Assembly: GCA_020161935.1 (NCBI GenBank)
Contig: JAIUNI010000004.1
Span: 366,927-430,926, forward strand
From: Chloroflexota bacterium
Lineage (GTDB): Bacteria; Chloroflexota; Anaerolineae; Aggregatilineales; Phototrophicaceae
Length of the DNA: 64,000 bases
Reading direction: 5' to 3'
Positions 43,483-52,103 of this stretch are shown piece by piece. The number at the start of each line of letters is the position of its first letter. The first letter of the stretch is position 1. Below the pieces are notes generated by a model, which did no database searches, had not been told where the DNA came from, and saw only the letters and a list, made by a program, of their open reading frames with translations. Made by a program: the position numbers and the translations under genes.

Positions 43483-44790
43483 ATGATGTCGAATACTTAT
43501 ACTCGTCACTTGGGTCATTGGATCGCAAGAATAACCGTCATCCTGCTCATCCTGATGGGCATCAGCAATCTGCCCCAAAATACGGCTGCACAACCCGCCG
43601 TCGCCAACGACACGGTGAAAGCCGCTGAAATCTTGGCGCAGGTCAACGCATGGCGCGTCGAGAACGGGTTGTGGCCGCTCACGGTCAACCCCACGCTCGA
43701 AGCGCTGGCGATGGCACAGGCGAGTTACGTGCTGCCCTTCCTGCCGAACATTCAAAATGAAGAACAGTACCATCTGGATGCCAAGCTGCGGAACCCGCGC
43801 CAGCGTGGCGAAGCGGCCGGTTGGCCTTCTTACGGCACGAACGCTGACCGCATTGAAGTCGGTGAAAACGCGGGTGTTGGTACTGCCAGGTTCGTCATGA
43901 ACTTCTGGCGCAGTTCACCCATCCACGCCAAAGCCGCCCTGAACCCCACTTATCGCGAAGTCGGTGTCGCGGCGCTGCCCACCAAGAACGGCACATTTTA
44001 TATGATCGACTTCGGTGCGCGCCCCGATGTGCTGCCGGTCGTCGTCAGCGCGGACGGCACGAAGCTCTGGCTGACGGAGGAAAAATCGCGTTACGCTACC
44101 GTCACTGGAGCAACCCGCGTTCGCCTTTTGGATGCGACCGGTAAGCCGCTGACCGAATTTGCCGCGTGGTCATCCACCCTCACCATCCCGGCAGATGTGC
44201 CGGACTCGCTGCAAGTGGTTTACATGACCGGCGATAAGCAGGTGACGACGATGGTCGCCCTGCGCCCCTCGCTCACCAGTGCCGTCGCCACCAACACGCC
44301 AGCACCCGCCATCAGCGCATCCCCAACACCCGCTTCGGCGGTAGGTGCTGCCAATCCGACCACCGTTCCGGTAACCCGCGCACCGGATGTCACCCCGACG
44401 GTTCCCGCTGTGCCGACGATTGATCCGGCAAAGGCTGATATTCTCCTCACCTATGACGCAACCTCGCTCATCCTGCGGAATAACAGTGCCAGCGCGGAGG
44501 ATGTCAGCAACTTGTCGATCCTCGGCAGCGGTGTGACGGTTGGAATGCCCCTGTGGACGAAGCTCTCGGACTTTCCATCCGCCGCGTTCCCATCGTCCCA
44601 CTGTGTCGCCATCCAACTCAGCAACACCGACCTCAGCATTCCCGCCAACTGCAAGTGGACGCGCAGCATTGTCAACCTGACACCTGCCAAAATCTTCTGG
44701 ACGATGGATAACTTTATCGTCTCGGTAAACGGTACGACGCTGGCAACCTGCAAGCCGGGCGACGGCATCTGCGCGATTGACCTGCCGTAA
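43483..44790 (+). CDS. Secreted CAP (SCP/PR1) domain protein
   Basis: A 435-residue exported protein: signal peptide about 1-35 (T-A-A-Q cut), CAP domain about 45-190 (V-N-A-W-R-V-E-N-G-L, then A-Q-A-S-Y, and V-G-E-N-A-G-V-G, the usual G-E-N motif), a beta region to about 265, a Pro/Thr-rich linker (270-320), and a C-terminal beta domain with one or two disulfide candidates (C near 375, C near 390, C near 423 and C near 429). CAP proteins in bacteria are linked to cell-wall or lipid binding. A perfect TATAAT is at 43450-43455. GAAGG precedes the ATG. Confidence 0.82.
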   Translation: MMSNTYTRHLGHWIARITVILLILMGISNLPQNTAAQPAVANDTVKAAEILAQVNAWRVENGLWPLTVNPTLEALAMAQASYVLPFLPNIQNEEQYHLDAKLRNPRQRGEAAGWPSYGTNADRIEVGENAGVGTARFVMNFWRSSPIHAKAALNPTYREVGVAALPTKNGTFYMIDFGARPDVLPVVVSADGTKLWLTEEKSRYATVTGATRVRLLDATGKPLTEFAAWSSTLTIPADVPDSLQVVYMTGDKQVTTMVALRPSLTSAVATNTPAPAISASPTPASAVGAANPTTVPVTRAPDVTPTVPAVPTIDPAKADILLTYDATSLILRNNSASAEDVSNLSILGSGVTVGMPLWTKLSDFPSAAFPSSHCVAIQLSNTDLSIPANCKWTRSIVNLTPAKIFWTMDNFIVSVNGTTLATCKPGDGICAIDLP

Positions 44791-44803
44791 CCCCTGATAA
44801 AAT

Positions 44804-44828
44804 GGGGCGTATCATCACGATACGCCCC
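44804..44828 (+). terminator. Hairpin terminator after the CAP gene
   Basis: GGGGCGTATC and GATACGCCCC form a perfect 10-bp stem with a 5-nt loop, 13 bp after the stop. The run of T after it is weak (TATTCC), so termination may be partial. Confidence 0.7.
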
Positions 44829-44867
44829 TATTCCAAACCAATCCCCTCTAAAACTCTATCTTGGTTT

Positions 44868-45062
44868 TCCTCTGCGCTCTCTGCGTCTCTGCGGTTCAAT
44901 TCTTTCTTCTTTGCCTTGAACTTGGCGTTCTTGGCGACTTGGCGGTTAATCCTCTCTTCTCTGTGTCCTCTGTGCCTCTGTGGTGAAATGTATTGTCTTT
45001 CTCTGTGTTCTTTGTGCCTTTGTGGTAAAACGCATTTGTCTTTCTCCGCGTCTCTGCGGTTC
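44868..45062. repeat. Heptad-rich non-coding tract
   Basis: About 195 bp of degenerate words of seven bases or near it: CTCTGCG/TCTCTGCGG, CTTGGCGTTCTTGGCGACT, TCTGTGCCTCTGTGG, and CTTTGTGCCTTTGTGG. The classes recur in other gaps of the window. No frame is supported here. Confidence 0.65.
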
Positions 45063-45139
45063 TATGCGTCTGGTTTCTTCTTTGCCGTTCGATGTTACAA
45101 TCACCGCAAATTTTGAACGCATTGAGAGAAAACATCATC

Positions 45140-46150
45140 ATGACCAAGACATATGACCTGCTGAATATGGGTCGCAGTTCGATTGATTTATACAGCAACG
45201 ATGTCGGCTCGCCGTTCGTCAACATCAACAGCTTCGCCGCCTACGTGGGTGGTTCACCCCTCAACATCAGCGTGGGGGCGCACCGCTTGGGCTTAAAAAC
45301 CGCGCTGCTGACTGCCGTCGGTACCGACCCTGTGGGCGACTTTGTGCTGAACTTCCTCAATAATGAGCAGGTCGAAACTAGGTTCATCCCGCGTAAACCG
45401 GGGCATCTGACGAGCGCGGTGCTGCTGGGCATCGAGCCGCCGGATAAGTTCCCCATCGTCTTTTACCGCGAAAGCTGCGCCGATGTGCAGATGACGATTG
45501 ACGACGTGCTGGCCGCCCCCGTGACCGACTGTCAGGTGTTTCAGTTCGCCGGAACCAACCTTGCCAAAGACCCCTGCCGCAGCGCCACCATGTTCGCGGC
45601 GGAACTCGCCCACGACGCGGGTGCGAAGGTCGTGCTGGACATCGACTTCCGCCCCGGTCAGTGGCATGACCCGCGTGCCTTCGGGGCGGCGGTGCGTTCG
45701 ACCCTGCGCTTCGTCGATGTGGTGATTGGTACCGAGGATGAGATCAACGCCGCGACCTTGACCGCCACCGAGCAGATGCAGCGCACCCAGTCCGAAACCG
45801 ATACCCGCATCGAAGGCGATGTGCAGGCTGGCATTCAGCGCTTGATGGCGCTCGGCCCCAAACTGCTGATCGAGAAGCGCGGTTCGCACGGTGCGCGTAT
45901 CCATGAAGCCGGTAAAACGCCGGTCGATGTCCCCGGTTTCCCCGTCGAAATTTACAGCATCCTCGGCGCGGGTGATGCCTTCGGGGGTGGCTTCTTGTAC
46001 GGTTACGTCAACGGCTGGGATTTATACCGCTGTGCGCGGCTGGGTAACGCCTGTGGGGCGATTGTCGTCACCCGCCACGGCTGCGCCAACTTCATGCCCA
46101 CCATGCCGGAGATCGAGGCGTTCACCGCCAGCTACGGCGGGCTGGATTAG
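45140..46150 (+). CDS. iolC: PfkB-family sugar kinase, IolC-like (5-dehydro-2-deoxygluconokinase)
   Basis: A 336-residue ribokinase-fold enzyme. The N-terminal M-G-R-S-S-I-D-L-Y-S-N-D-V-G, G-G-S-P-L-N-I-S-V and G-A-G-D-A-F-G-G-G-F (catalytic aspartate) are characteristic; the D-L-Y opening is typical of IolC, which phosphorylates 2-deoxy-5-keto-gluconate in myo-inositol breakdown. No other iol gene is in the window, so another 2-keto-sugar substrate is possible. ATG at 45140 has GAGAG ahead; the frame is open further back without start signals. A -10-like TACAAT lies at 45096-45101. Confidence 0.8.
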   Translation: MTKTYDLLNMGRSSIDLYSNDVGSPFVNINSFAAYVGGSPLNISVGAHRLGLKTALLTAVGTDPVGDFVLNFLNNEQVETRFIPRKPGHLTSAVLLGIEPPDKFPIVFYRESCADVQMTIDDVLAAPVTDCQVFQFAGTNLAKDPCRSATMFAAELAHDAGAKVVLDIDFRPGQWHDPRAFGAAVRSTLRFVDVVIGTEDEINAATLTATEQMQRTQSETDTRIEGDVQAGIQRLMALGPKLLIEKRGSHGARIHEAGKTPVDVPGFPVEIYSILGAGDAFGGGFLYGYVNGWDLYRCARLGNACGAIVVTRHGCANFMPTMPEIEAFTASYGGLD

Positions 46151-46270
46151 CCGCCTCGTTGACCATTCGTGTGAGGTCACAATCGGCGCAGGGTTCGGTG
46201 ATGGGTGTCACTGTTGAGGTTGAACAGCGCGGCATACAGTCAAAGAAAAGGCTGTTCGAAAGGAGTCATC

Positions 46271-46789
46271 ATGTCGAACAAAATCCTTGTGACGTATGCC
46301 ACCCGCAGCGGTTCAACGGCTGGCGTAGCCGAAGCGATTGGCAAAACCTTAGCCGACTCTGGCGCACAGGTGGATGTTCGCCCCATGCAGGATGTGAAAG
46401 ACCTCACACCGTATCAGGCTGTGGTTGCTGGCAGCGCCATTCAGGATGGGAAGTGGCTGCCGGAAGCCATGCGGTTCCTAGACACCAATCAGGTGGCATT
46501 GGCCCAGAAGCCCTTCGCCGCCTTTTTAGTCTGCATGACGTTGGCGATGAAAAACGCTGTGAATCACCGCGTCGTCGAAGACTGGCTAGAGCCGGTGCGG
46601 GCGCGGGTCAAACCCGTGAGTGAAGGTTTTTTTGCCGGTACGCTGGACATCAACCGGATTCCATCGCTGCGTCAGCGGATCATGTACCGCATCAGCGTAG
46701 CTTTAGGGGTGTGGGATGTCGGCGACCACCGTGACTGGAATGCCATCCACCGCTGGGCAAGCAGCTTAGTGGCGCAATTTAACCGTTAA
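46271..46789 (+). CDS. Flavodoxin-domain protein (HemG-like)
   Basis: A 172-residue flavodoxin fold. The FMN-phosphate loop is T-R-S-G-S-T after V-T-Y-A, and the sequence V-A-G-S-A-I-Q-D-G-K-W and the W-D-V-G-D-H-R-D-W near the end match the flavodoxin/HemG-type group, which can act as protoporphyrinogen oxidase or as an electron carrier. No haem gene is nearby. AGGAG (46261-46265) precedes the ATG at 46271. It ends 5 bp from the convergent sirtuin. Confidence 0.82.
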   Translation: MSNKILVTYATRSGSTAGVAEAIGKTLADSGAQVDVRPMQDVKDLTPYQAVVAGSAIQDGKWLPEAMRFLDTNQVALAQKPFAAFLVCMTLAMKNAVNHRVVEDWLEPVRARVKPVSEGFFAGTLDINRIPSLRQRIMYRISVALGVWDVGDHRDWNAIHRWASSLVAQFNR

Positions 46790-46794
46790 CCCTG

Positions 46795-47556
46795 TTATTG
46801 GGCGGTGTCCAGCGCCGCCACCACCTCCGGCAGCACCACACCCGACGCGCCTTGCAAGTGCAGCGTGGCGATGCGCGTGATAGGCGTAGTCTCAGGGTTA
46901 ACCTCGATCACCACGCCGCCGTGATCCTTGACGAGGTACGGCATCTCCGCCGATGGCGACACCATGCCCGACGTGCCAACCACCAGCATCACGTCCGAGC
47001 GGCGTGCCAGATCGAGCGCTCGATCCAGTTCGTCACGCGGCAGCATCTCCCCGAACCACACCACATCCGGCCTCACCAACCGCCCACAGTACGGGCAGGG
47101 TGGTGGCCCACTGGCCTTATCCCACGTTAGCTGGCTCACATCCACCCGCGTCGGCGATCCCTGACAATCCGCCGAGCATTTGTTGCGGGCGATGTTCCCA
47201 TGCAGCCGGATCACATCGTCGCTGCCCGCGCGTTCGTGCAGGTCGTCTACGTTCTGCGTGATAATCCGTAAAGTTGGGAAGCGCCGTTGGAGTGCCGCGA
47301 GGGCGAAGTGTCCGGCGTTCGGTTCGGCAGGGCGCATCAACGCGCGCCGGTACTCGTAAAAATCCCACACGAGCTTTGGGTCTTTTTGGAAGGCTTGCGG
47401 GGTTGCCAACTGCCTCGGGTCAAACCGCGCCCACAAACCATCCAGCGCGTCGCGGAAGGTCGGGATACCGGACTCTTTACTCACGCCCGCGCCGGTAAGG
47501 ATGCTGATCTGCTTTGCCGAACGCAGAGTGTCCACGCACTTTTGAATAGTCATCAT
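46795..47556 (-). CDS. cobB: Sir2-family NAD-dependent protein deacylase
   Basis: A 253-residue class III sirtuin. G-A-G-V-S-K-E-S-G-I-P-T-F-R (NAD binding), T-Q-N-V-D-D-L-H, R-L-H-G-N (catalytic histidine), C-x3-C and C-x2-C zinc pairs, and V-V-G-T-S-G at the Rossmann end are all present. It removes acetyl or other acyl groups from lysines at the cost of NAD. The zinc-ribbon is intact. GGAGG precedes the first ATG (47556). An extension to 47673 is open but lacks start signals. Confidence 0.9.
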   Translation of the reverse strand: MMTIQKCVDTLRSAKQISILTGAGVSKESGIPTFRDALDGLWARFDPRQLATPQAFQKDPKLVWDFYEYRRALMRPAEPNAGHFALAALQRRFPTLRIITQNVDDLHERAGSDDVIRLHGNIARNKCSADCQGSPTRVDVSQLTWDKASGPPPCPYCGRLVRPDVVWFGEMLPRDELDRALDLARRSDVMLVVGTSGMVSPSAEMPYLVKDHGGVVIEVNPETTPITRIATLHLQGASGVVLPEVVAALDTAQ

Positions 47557-47646
47557 GGTAAATCCTCCACAACGATTATCGCTCTCCTCGATGTCCTTCA
47601 CAACAGGTAGCCTGTTTGGACAGCCCCCCTGTGCAGGGAATACGGC

Positions 47647-47652
47647 TATAAT
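47647..47652 (+). promoter_or_regulatory. -10 element upstream of a Uma2 gene
   Basis: A perfect TATAAT 27 bp before the ATG at 47679, with AGGAGG at 47664-47669. No convincing -35 is visible at normal spacing. Confidence 0.55.
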
Positions 47653-47678
47653 GACGCAAAAGCAGGAGGTCATACCAA

Positions 47679-48212
47679 ATGGTGTTGCAAACTCACCAAC
47701 CGATCAAAACTGTTGATGACTTCATCAGATATGCCACGCTGCCGGAAAACGCTGACCGAAATTTAGAATACATCAACGGGAAGGTGGTCGAGAAATTGGG
47801 AAGCACTACGCAGAACTCCCAAATCCCGATGCTTTTATCCGCTGTTGTAGTTACGCATTGTGATACCCATAACGTCCCTTGCTACCTTACAGGCGCGGAT
47901 GGGGAATATTGTATTGCCGACGGGTGCTTTATACCCGACTTCGCCTATAAACAAACGCCTGTATCGTCTACCTTCCCGGATACCGTTCCACCGTTGTGGG
48001 CGGTCGAAGTCATCTCTGCAAATGAAAATCCGGCAGCGAAACGTCGTAAGTACATTCAGGCCGGTATTCTATTGTGGGAAGTTTACCCCGACGAGCGCGT
48101 GATCGATGTCTACGCGGCAGGACAATCACTCGCGACTTACGGCACCGGCAGCCGTATTCCCGTAAGCGTGATCGCTGGCTTACAAGTCGACGTGTCGAAG
48201 TTGTTCCGCTAG
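47679..48212 (+). CDS. Uma2 family (DUF820) PD-(D/E)xK protein
   Basis: A 177-residue Uma2 protein. L-E-Y-I-N-G-K-V-V, F-I-P-D-F-A-Y (aspartate), W-A-V-E-V-I-S-A-N-E (glutamate), A-K-R-R-K-Y (lysine) and L-W-E-V-Y-P-D fit the family core. AGGAGG precedes the ATG by nine bases. It is the third Uma2 gene of the window and is followed directly by a MITE-like repeat. Confidence 0.85.
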   Translation: MVLQTHQPIKTVDDFIRYATLPENADRNLEYINGKVVEKLGSTTQNSQIPMLLSAVVVTHCDTHNVPCYLTGADGEYCIADGCFIPDFAYKQTPVSSTFPDTVPPLWAVEVISANENPAAKRRKYIQAGILLWEVYPDERVIDVYAAGQSLATYGTGSRIPVSVIAGLQVDVSKLFR

Positions 48213-48216
48213 CTAA

Positions 48217-48374
48217 GGAGCCTATCTGAAAATTATTTTAGTCTCGGACGGCATCTGCGTAGCGTGCCGTCCCTACAAAAATGCGAAATTCAAAGGCTCT
48301 GTTTGAATTTTTGATGTAGGGACGCGATATATCGCGTCCGTGATGACCCAATACACAATATTCAGACAGGTTCT
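48217..48374. repeat. MITE-like element with terminal inverted repeats
   Basis: The ends AGCCTATCTGAA and TTCAGACAGGTTCT are imperfect inverted repeats. Inside are the hairpin with arms GGACGGCA/TGCCGTCC (48248-48274) and a perfect 20-bp palindrome GGACGCGATATATCGCGTCC (48320-48339). The left 100 bp is the inverted equivalent of 403-510. It encodes no protein and starts 5 bp after the Uma2 stop. Confidence 0.72.
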
Positions 48375-48399
48375 AAACTTCCCCTACATCCAATCATCT

Positions 48400-48523
48400 T
48401 CATGTAGGGACGCGATACATCGCGTCCGATGAACCTCAAACCTCCTTTTCAAACGGCTTTTAACTTGTATCTTGCCACTTTGAACTTGTATTGGCATTCA
48501 CTCAGTACTCGGCACTCAGTACT
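48400..48523. repeat. REP palindrome plus ACTCAGT heptads
   Basis: GGACGCGATA and CATCGCGTCC (48408-48427) repeat the palindrome upstream with one mismatch, after a GTAG lead. Further on, AACTTGTATCTTG words and ACTCAGTACTCGG (48490-48515) belong to the heptad classes seen at 53440-53573. No gene is seen between 48213 and 48534. Confidence 0.6.
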
Positions 48524-48534
48524 TCTCTATCCCC

Positions 48535-50046
48535 CTACCCCCCCAGCACCTTGACCACCACCTGCGGGGTGATGAACGCCTCGATGAAAGCAGCGGCGAT
48601 CAGGCCGGGGATAATCAGGCCGAACGCGATTTTCAACGTGTCGCCGAAGGTCATCGACCATGCCTGCCCGACGGTCACACCCCGCGGCGGCTTGGTGACG
48701 ACCGCGCCCATCCGTAAGGCTGCGGCGGCTGCGAGGACGATCACCGGAATTTCGACGATGCCGTGTGTCATGATGGCTGCGATCATGAAGGCCGGGTTAT
48801 AACCGGCTGCCACCACCTGCGTGAACAGGTAGCCGAGGATGAAGTACACCGCTGGCGTGAGGATCAGCGCCGCCGTGCCGAACGTGAACATCGACAGAAT
48901 GAACGCCGCCAGCAGGATACCACCGTTCTGGCTGATGATCGCCGTCATCGCGCCCGTTTGCGTCGGCACACTGAGCAGCGGCTTGATGAACCCTGCCGCG
49001 TCGGTCATCAGCACATCTTTGGGCAGGTGAAGCTGCCATTCCGGTAGCTGCCCGATGACCAATCCAGCCGACAGCGTGAGCAGAAACACCCCAATCGTAA
49101 TCCACAGCGCAGGTCCCAACCGCCGCACCGCCGCGAACACGCCTGCCCGATACCAGTGGGCGAGGTTTCGCGCGGGTGTGCCTTTGTCATCCACTGATTT
49201 GACCCAGCGCCAGAGGTTGCCGAAGGTGCTTTTCAGGTTCAGTTGGTCGATGGTGCGCCCCAGCAGTTCCTCGCGGTTGAACACAGCGTTCCCCACGCGC
49301 AGCAGGAGTACCGTCACCACGACCATCCCGACGATGATCGCCCACAGCGAGCCGATACCGTTTGGCGACTCGGCATCCGGCGCGAGGAACATAATCGCGC
49401 TTTCGGCTTGAATGAGCAGCGTCATCGGGATAACGATGAAGCTCGCCAGCAGGTTCGCCGCGCGGGTGCTGGTTGTCTGGCTGGAGACCACCACCGCGCC
49501 CGTGACCATCACCAGCGCCTGTACAACCGTCAGCAGGATAATTTGCGCCACCAGCGCCGCCGGAGGCCGCCACGCCAGATTACCGAGCAGCAGACTGCTC
49601 AGGTACACCAGCATACCGCCGATGCTGGCGACCAGCGGTGGGATCATCGCCGCCAGCGTTTTACCGATGTACAGTTCGGTATTCGAAAGGGGCGTACTCA
49701 GCAGCGGTTCAAGGCTGCGGCGTTCTTTTTCGCCCACGAAGGTTTCCAGCGCGATCACCAGCGAGATCGAAATCGGGAAGAAGCCGACGATCATCAGCAG
49801 GAAAGGGATCGTCCGTTCACCGATAATTTCCGCGCCGTAGTCCGAGACGAAGCCTAAGAATTTCCCCGCGAGGAACTGCGCCACGAACGGGAAGCCGAAT
49901 GTCAGGATGATGATCGGCGTGATGATGCGCCAGTCACGGAAGCTGTCGCGCACCTCGCGGCGGGTAATGACCAGCGCGTTACTCAAGGTTTCCCGCCAGC
50001 CGATGGTTTTGGGGTGCGGGATGTAGGTTGTGGCCTGTGCTGCCAT
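48535..50046 (-). CDS. ABC-2 permease fused to a SpoIIM-like domain
   Basis: A 503-residue membrane protein. Residues 1-290 form an ABC-2-type permease (R-R-E-V-R-D-S-F-R-D-W start, about six helices, E-K-E-R-R-S-L-E-P-L-L-S-T-P-L motif). Residues 310-503 form a stage II sporulation M/DUF95-like domain (M-T-H-G-I-V-E-I-P, and P-G-L-I-A-A-A-F-I-E-A-F at the end). The gene just upstream encodes the ATPase. Transported substrate unknown; the M-T-H-G-I-V-E motif is typical of SpoIIM proteins also found in non-sporulating bacteria. A 225-bp gap with a REP element lies between the two genes. Confidence 0.85.
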   Translation of the reverse strand: MAAQATTYIPHPKTIGWRETLSNALVITRREVRDSFRDWRIITPIIILTFGFPFVAQFLAGKFLGFVSDYGAEIIGERTIPFLLMIVGFFPISISLVIALETFVGEKERRSLEPLLSTPLSNTELYIGKTLAAMIPPLVASIGGMLVYLSSLLLGNLAWRPPAALVAQIILLTVVQALVMVTGAVVVSSQTTSTRAANLLASFIVIPMTLLIQAESAIMFLAPDAESPNGIGSLWAIIVGMVVVTVLLLRVGNAVFNREELLGRTIDQLNLKSTFGNLWRWVKSVDDKGTPARNLAHWYRAGVFAAVRRLGPALWITIGVFLLTLSAGLVIGQLPEWQLHLPKDVLMTDAAGFIKPLLSVPTQTGAMTAIISQNGGILLAAFILSMFTFGTAALILTPAVYFILGYLFTQVVAAGYNPAFMIAAIMTHGIVEIPVIVLAAAAALRMGAVVTKPPRGVTVGQAWSMTFGDTLKIAFGLIIPGLIAAAFIEAFITPQVVVKVLGG

Positions 50047-50126
50047 AGGTTACTGCTCCTGCTCTTTGTATTTCTCTGTGTTCTCGGTTTTCCAAGTAAC
50101 GGCTAACAAAATGACTTGCATGGACT

Positions 50127-50195
50127 CCCTTCCCCTGTTATTACGGGCTGACGGTGGAGTGAGCCATCGAACGTACCATCGTGGGAGTGAGGGTT
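50127..50195. repeat. REP-like element (second copy of family B)
   Basis: CCTTCCCCTG and G-G-G-C-T-G-A-C-G-G-T-G-G-A-G-T-G-A-G, then AACGTACCATCG and GGGAGTGAGGG repeat the element at 26418-26498 with substitutions and a deletion. It lies between the two ABC genes and may cause polarity. The flanks hold CTTTGTG-type heptads (50060-50085, 50243-50270). Confidence 0.62.
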
Positions 50196-50271
50196 TATAA
50201 ACACCCGCTTAGACCATTCCCTACGCATTGGAATGACTTAACTTTCTTTGTGCCTTTGTGGTAAAAAATGA

Positions 50272-51213
50272 TTACTGGTCGTCGTGGGTGCCGCCCTCGT
50301 CCTCTTTAACCACCTGCAAGTAAATATCCTCCAACGAGCGGGTGATAGGCGACAGCGTGACCACATCCACACCCAAACCGGCGACACGGCGCAGCAGGGC
50401 GGGGTTGGTGGTTTGCGGTTCGGCCACCTGATACCGCAGCCAGTCACGCCCTGTTTCGGTGACGGTGACCATATCGCTGATGTCCTTTGCCAGCCCGTTC
50501 ATGACACCCGCCACCCGCAGTTCCATCATCGGCTCACCGACGAACTGGCGCGAGAGATCATCCATCGTCCCCTGCGCGATGATGCGGCCTGAGCGGATAA
50601 TGGCGATCTTGTTGGCGAGGCTCTGGGCTTCGGTCAGGTTATGGGTCGTAATCAAGAAGGTGCGCTGCTCGTCACGCTGGAGTTCGATGATGGCATCGCG
50701 CACCAGCTTGGCGCTCAGGGGATCCATCGCCGAGGTCGGTTCATCGAGCAGCAGGACGGGCGGGTTGTGGAGCATGGCACGTACCAGCGCGAGCTTCTGC
50801 TTCATACCCTTCGAGTAATCCCCCAAGCGTTTATCGAGGGCGAAGGTCAGGTCGAATCGTTCCATTAATTGGAGCGAACGGTTCTTGCGGTCGGCGGCGT
50901 TCATCCGGTAAATGCGACCGAAGAAGTCGAGATACTCAATCGCCTTCATACGCTCGTACAGGCCATGCTGCTCGGTCAGTACCCCCACCTTCGAGCGTAC
51001 CATTTCCGGTTCGCTTTGAACGTTGTGTCCGGCGACCGTCGCCCAGCCGGAGGTCGGTTCGAGGATCGAGGTGAGCATACGGACGGTGGTGGTTTTCCCC
51101 GCGCCGTTTGGGCCGAGGACGGCGAGAACGCTTCCAGCGGGAATATTCAACGAGATCTTTTTGACAGCCTCAAAGCCATCAAATACTTTGGTCAGTTCAT
51201 GGGCTTCGATCAT
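50272..51213 (-). CDS. ABC transporter ATP-binding protein (ABC-2 type)
   Basis: A 313-residue ATPase. Walker A G-P-N-G-A-G-K-T (34-41), the signature Y-S-K-G-M-K-Q-K (a K variant of the usual L-S-G-G-Q), Walker B L-L-L-D-E-P, the D-loop and the H-loop T-T-H-N are present. The C-terminal 90 residues are the extension typical of drug or sodium efflux subfamilies. It pairs with the permease downstream. No clear -35/-10 pair is seen ahead of it. Confidence 0.92.
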   Translation of the reverse strand: MIEAHELTKVFDGFEAVKKISLNIPAGSVLAVLGPNGAGKTTTVRMLTSILEPTSGWATVAGHNVQSEPEMVRSKVGVLTEQHGLYERMKAIEYLDFFGRIYRMNAADRKNRSLQLMERFDLTFALDKRLGDYSKGMKQKLALVRAMLHNPPVLLLDEPTSAMDPLSAKLVRDAIIELQRDEQRTFLITTHNLTEAQSLANKIAIIRSGRIIAQGTMDDLSRQFVGEPMMELRVAGVMNGLAKDISDMVTVTETGRDWLRYQVAEPQTTNPALLRRVAGLGVDVVTLSPITRSLEDIYLQVVKEDEGGTHDDQ

Positions 51214-51400
51214 GGTGGCAACCCCGGATTAGCTGAACGGAAAGGGTAGGCTTTGCTCAGTTTATGGCATCCACCGGGCAAATGTCCACCATTTATTATC
51301 CCATAGGATTGCGGCCACGCGGGTTAAGGTTGCTTATCTAGTCGTCAGGTGACGGTCACTTTACCGACGAAAGCGAACGACCTCGCCATTGTGTAAACGG

Positions 51401-51428
51401 TTGGTTACACGCGCGTTTCAGTTATAAT
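51401..51428 (+). promoter_or_regulatory. Promoter of the Uma2 - unknown gene operon
   Basis: TTGGTT (51401-51406) and TATAAT (51423-51428) have a 16-bp spacer; the ATG follows 35 bp later, with GAGGA at 51451-51455. Confidence 0.6.
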
Positions 51429-51463
51429 AAAACCATCTGTCCGTGCAGTAGAGGACACTCAGA

Positions 51464-52102
51464 ATGGAAACAACCAGAGCTATTCCATTCCATGAAATTA
51501 TTTTAGCAACCGACATAACCTACGAAGAATTCTTGCATACCGATTTCGGCGAAAAGCGCGTGGAATGGGTGAATGGAGTCGTGATTGATATGGGGTCGAT
51601 CAGCAAGATTCATAATGCCATCACCCGCTTCTTGATTGCCTTTTTCGAGGATTTCCTATCCCTCTCAACAGGCGGTGAGGTGTTTCACGACCCGATGGTC
51701 ATGCGTACCCGTGCTGATCTGCCCGGTCGTGCGCCGGATGTGCAGGTCATCCTGCCGGAAAATACGCATATCATCCGTGATAATGACGTAGCTGGTGCGG
51801 CGGATCTGGTTGTCGAAGTCGTATCGCCCGAAAGCATTCAGCGCGATCATGTGGATAAGCGCCGCGAATATCAAAAAGGCGGCGTAAAAGAATATTGGGT
51901 CATCGACCCGCTTGAGCGCGAAACGATTTTCTACCAGTTGAATGCACATGGCATTTTTGAAACCGTTCAGCCGGATGAGCAGGGCATTTACCACAGCCGT
52001 GTTTTAACAGGCTTGCAGATACCTGCCGACCTATTCTGGCGCGATGTCCTCCCCCGTGGCGCTGAAATCACCGATATGGTCAAGACGATGCTGAAATCCT
52101 GA
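51464..52102 (+). CDS. Uma2 family (DUF820) PD-(D/E)xK protein
   Basis: A 212-residue Uma2 protein: K-R-V-E-W-V-N-G-V-V, R-A-P-D-V-Q-V (aspartate), L-V-V-E-V-V-S-P-E (glutamate), D-K-R-R-E-Y (lysine) and E-Y-W-V-I-D-P. All core residues are kept. The ATG has a good promoter and ribosome binding site. The stop is separated by one base from the next ATG, so the A+T-rich unknown gene is almost surely co-translated, a rare case of a Uma2 gene with a clear operon partner. Confidence 0.88.
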   Translation: METTRAIPFHEIILATDITYEEFLHTDFGEKRVEWVNGVVIDMGSISKIHNAITRFLIAFFEDFLSLSTGGEVFHDPMVMRTRADLPGRAPDVQVILPENTHIIRDNDVAGAADLVVEVVSPESIQRDHVDKRREYQKGGVKEYWVIDPLERETIFYQLNAHGIFETVQPDEQGIYHSRVLTGLQIPADLFWRDVLPRGAEITDMVKTMLKS

Positions 52103-52103
52103 T

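Noticed and set aside
46795..48212. Sirtuin plus Uma2 as a defence pair
   Set aside because: The sirtuin is of the plain deacylase type with a zinc ribbon, and the two genes are divergent; no link is shown.
48763..49857. Rightward frames opposite the ABC permease
   Set aside because: They are Arg/His-rich frames on the complement of a membrane protein, a typical artefact.
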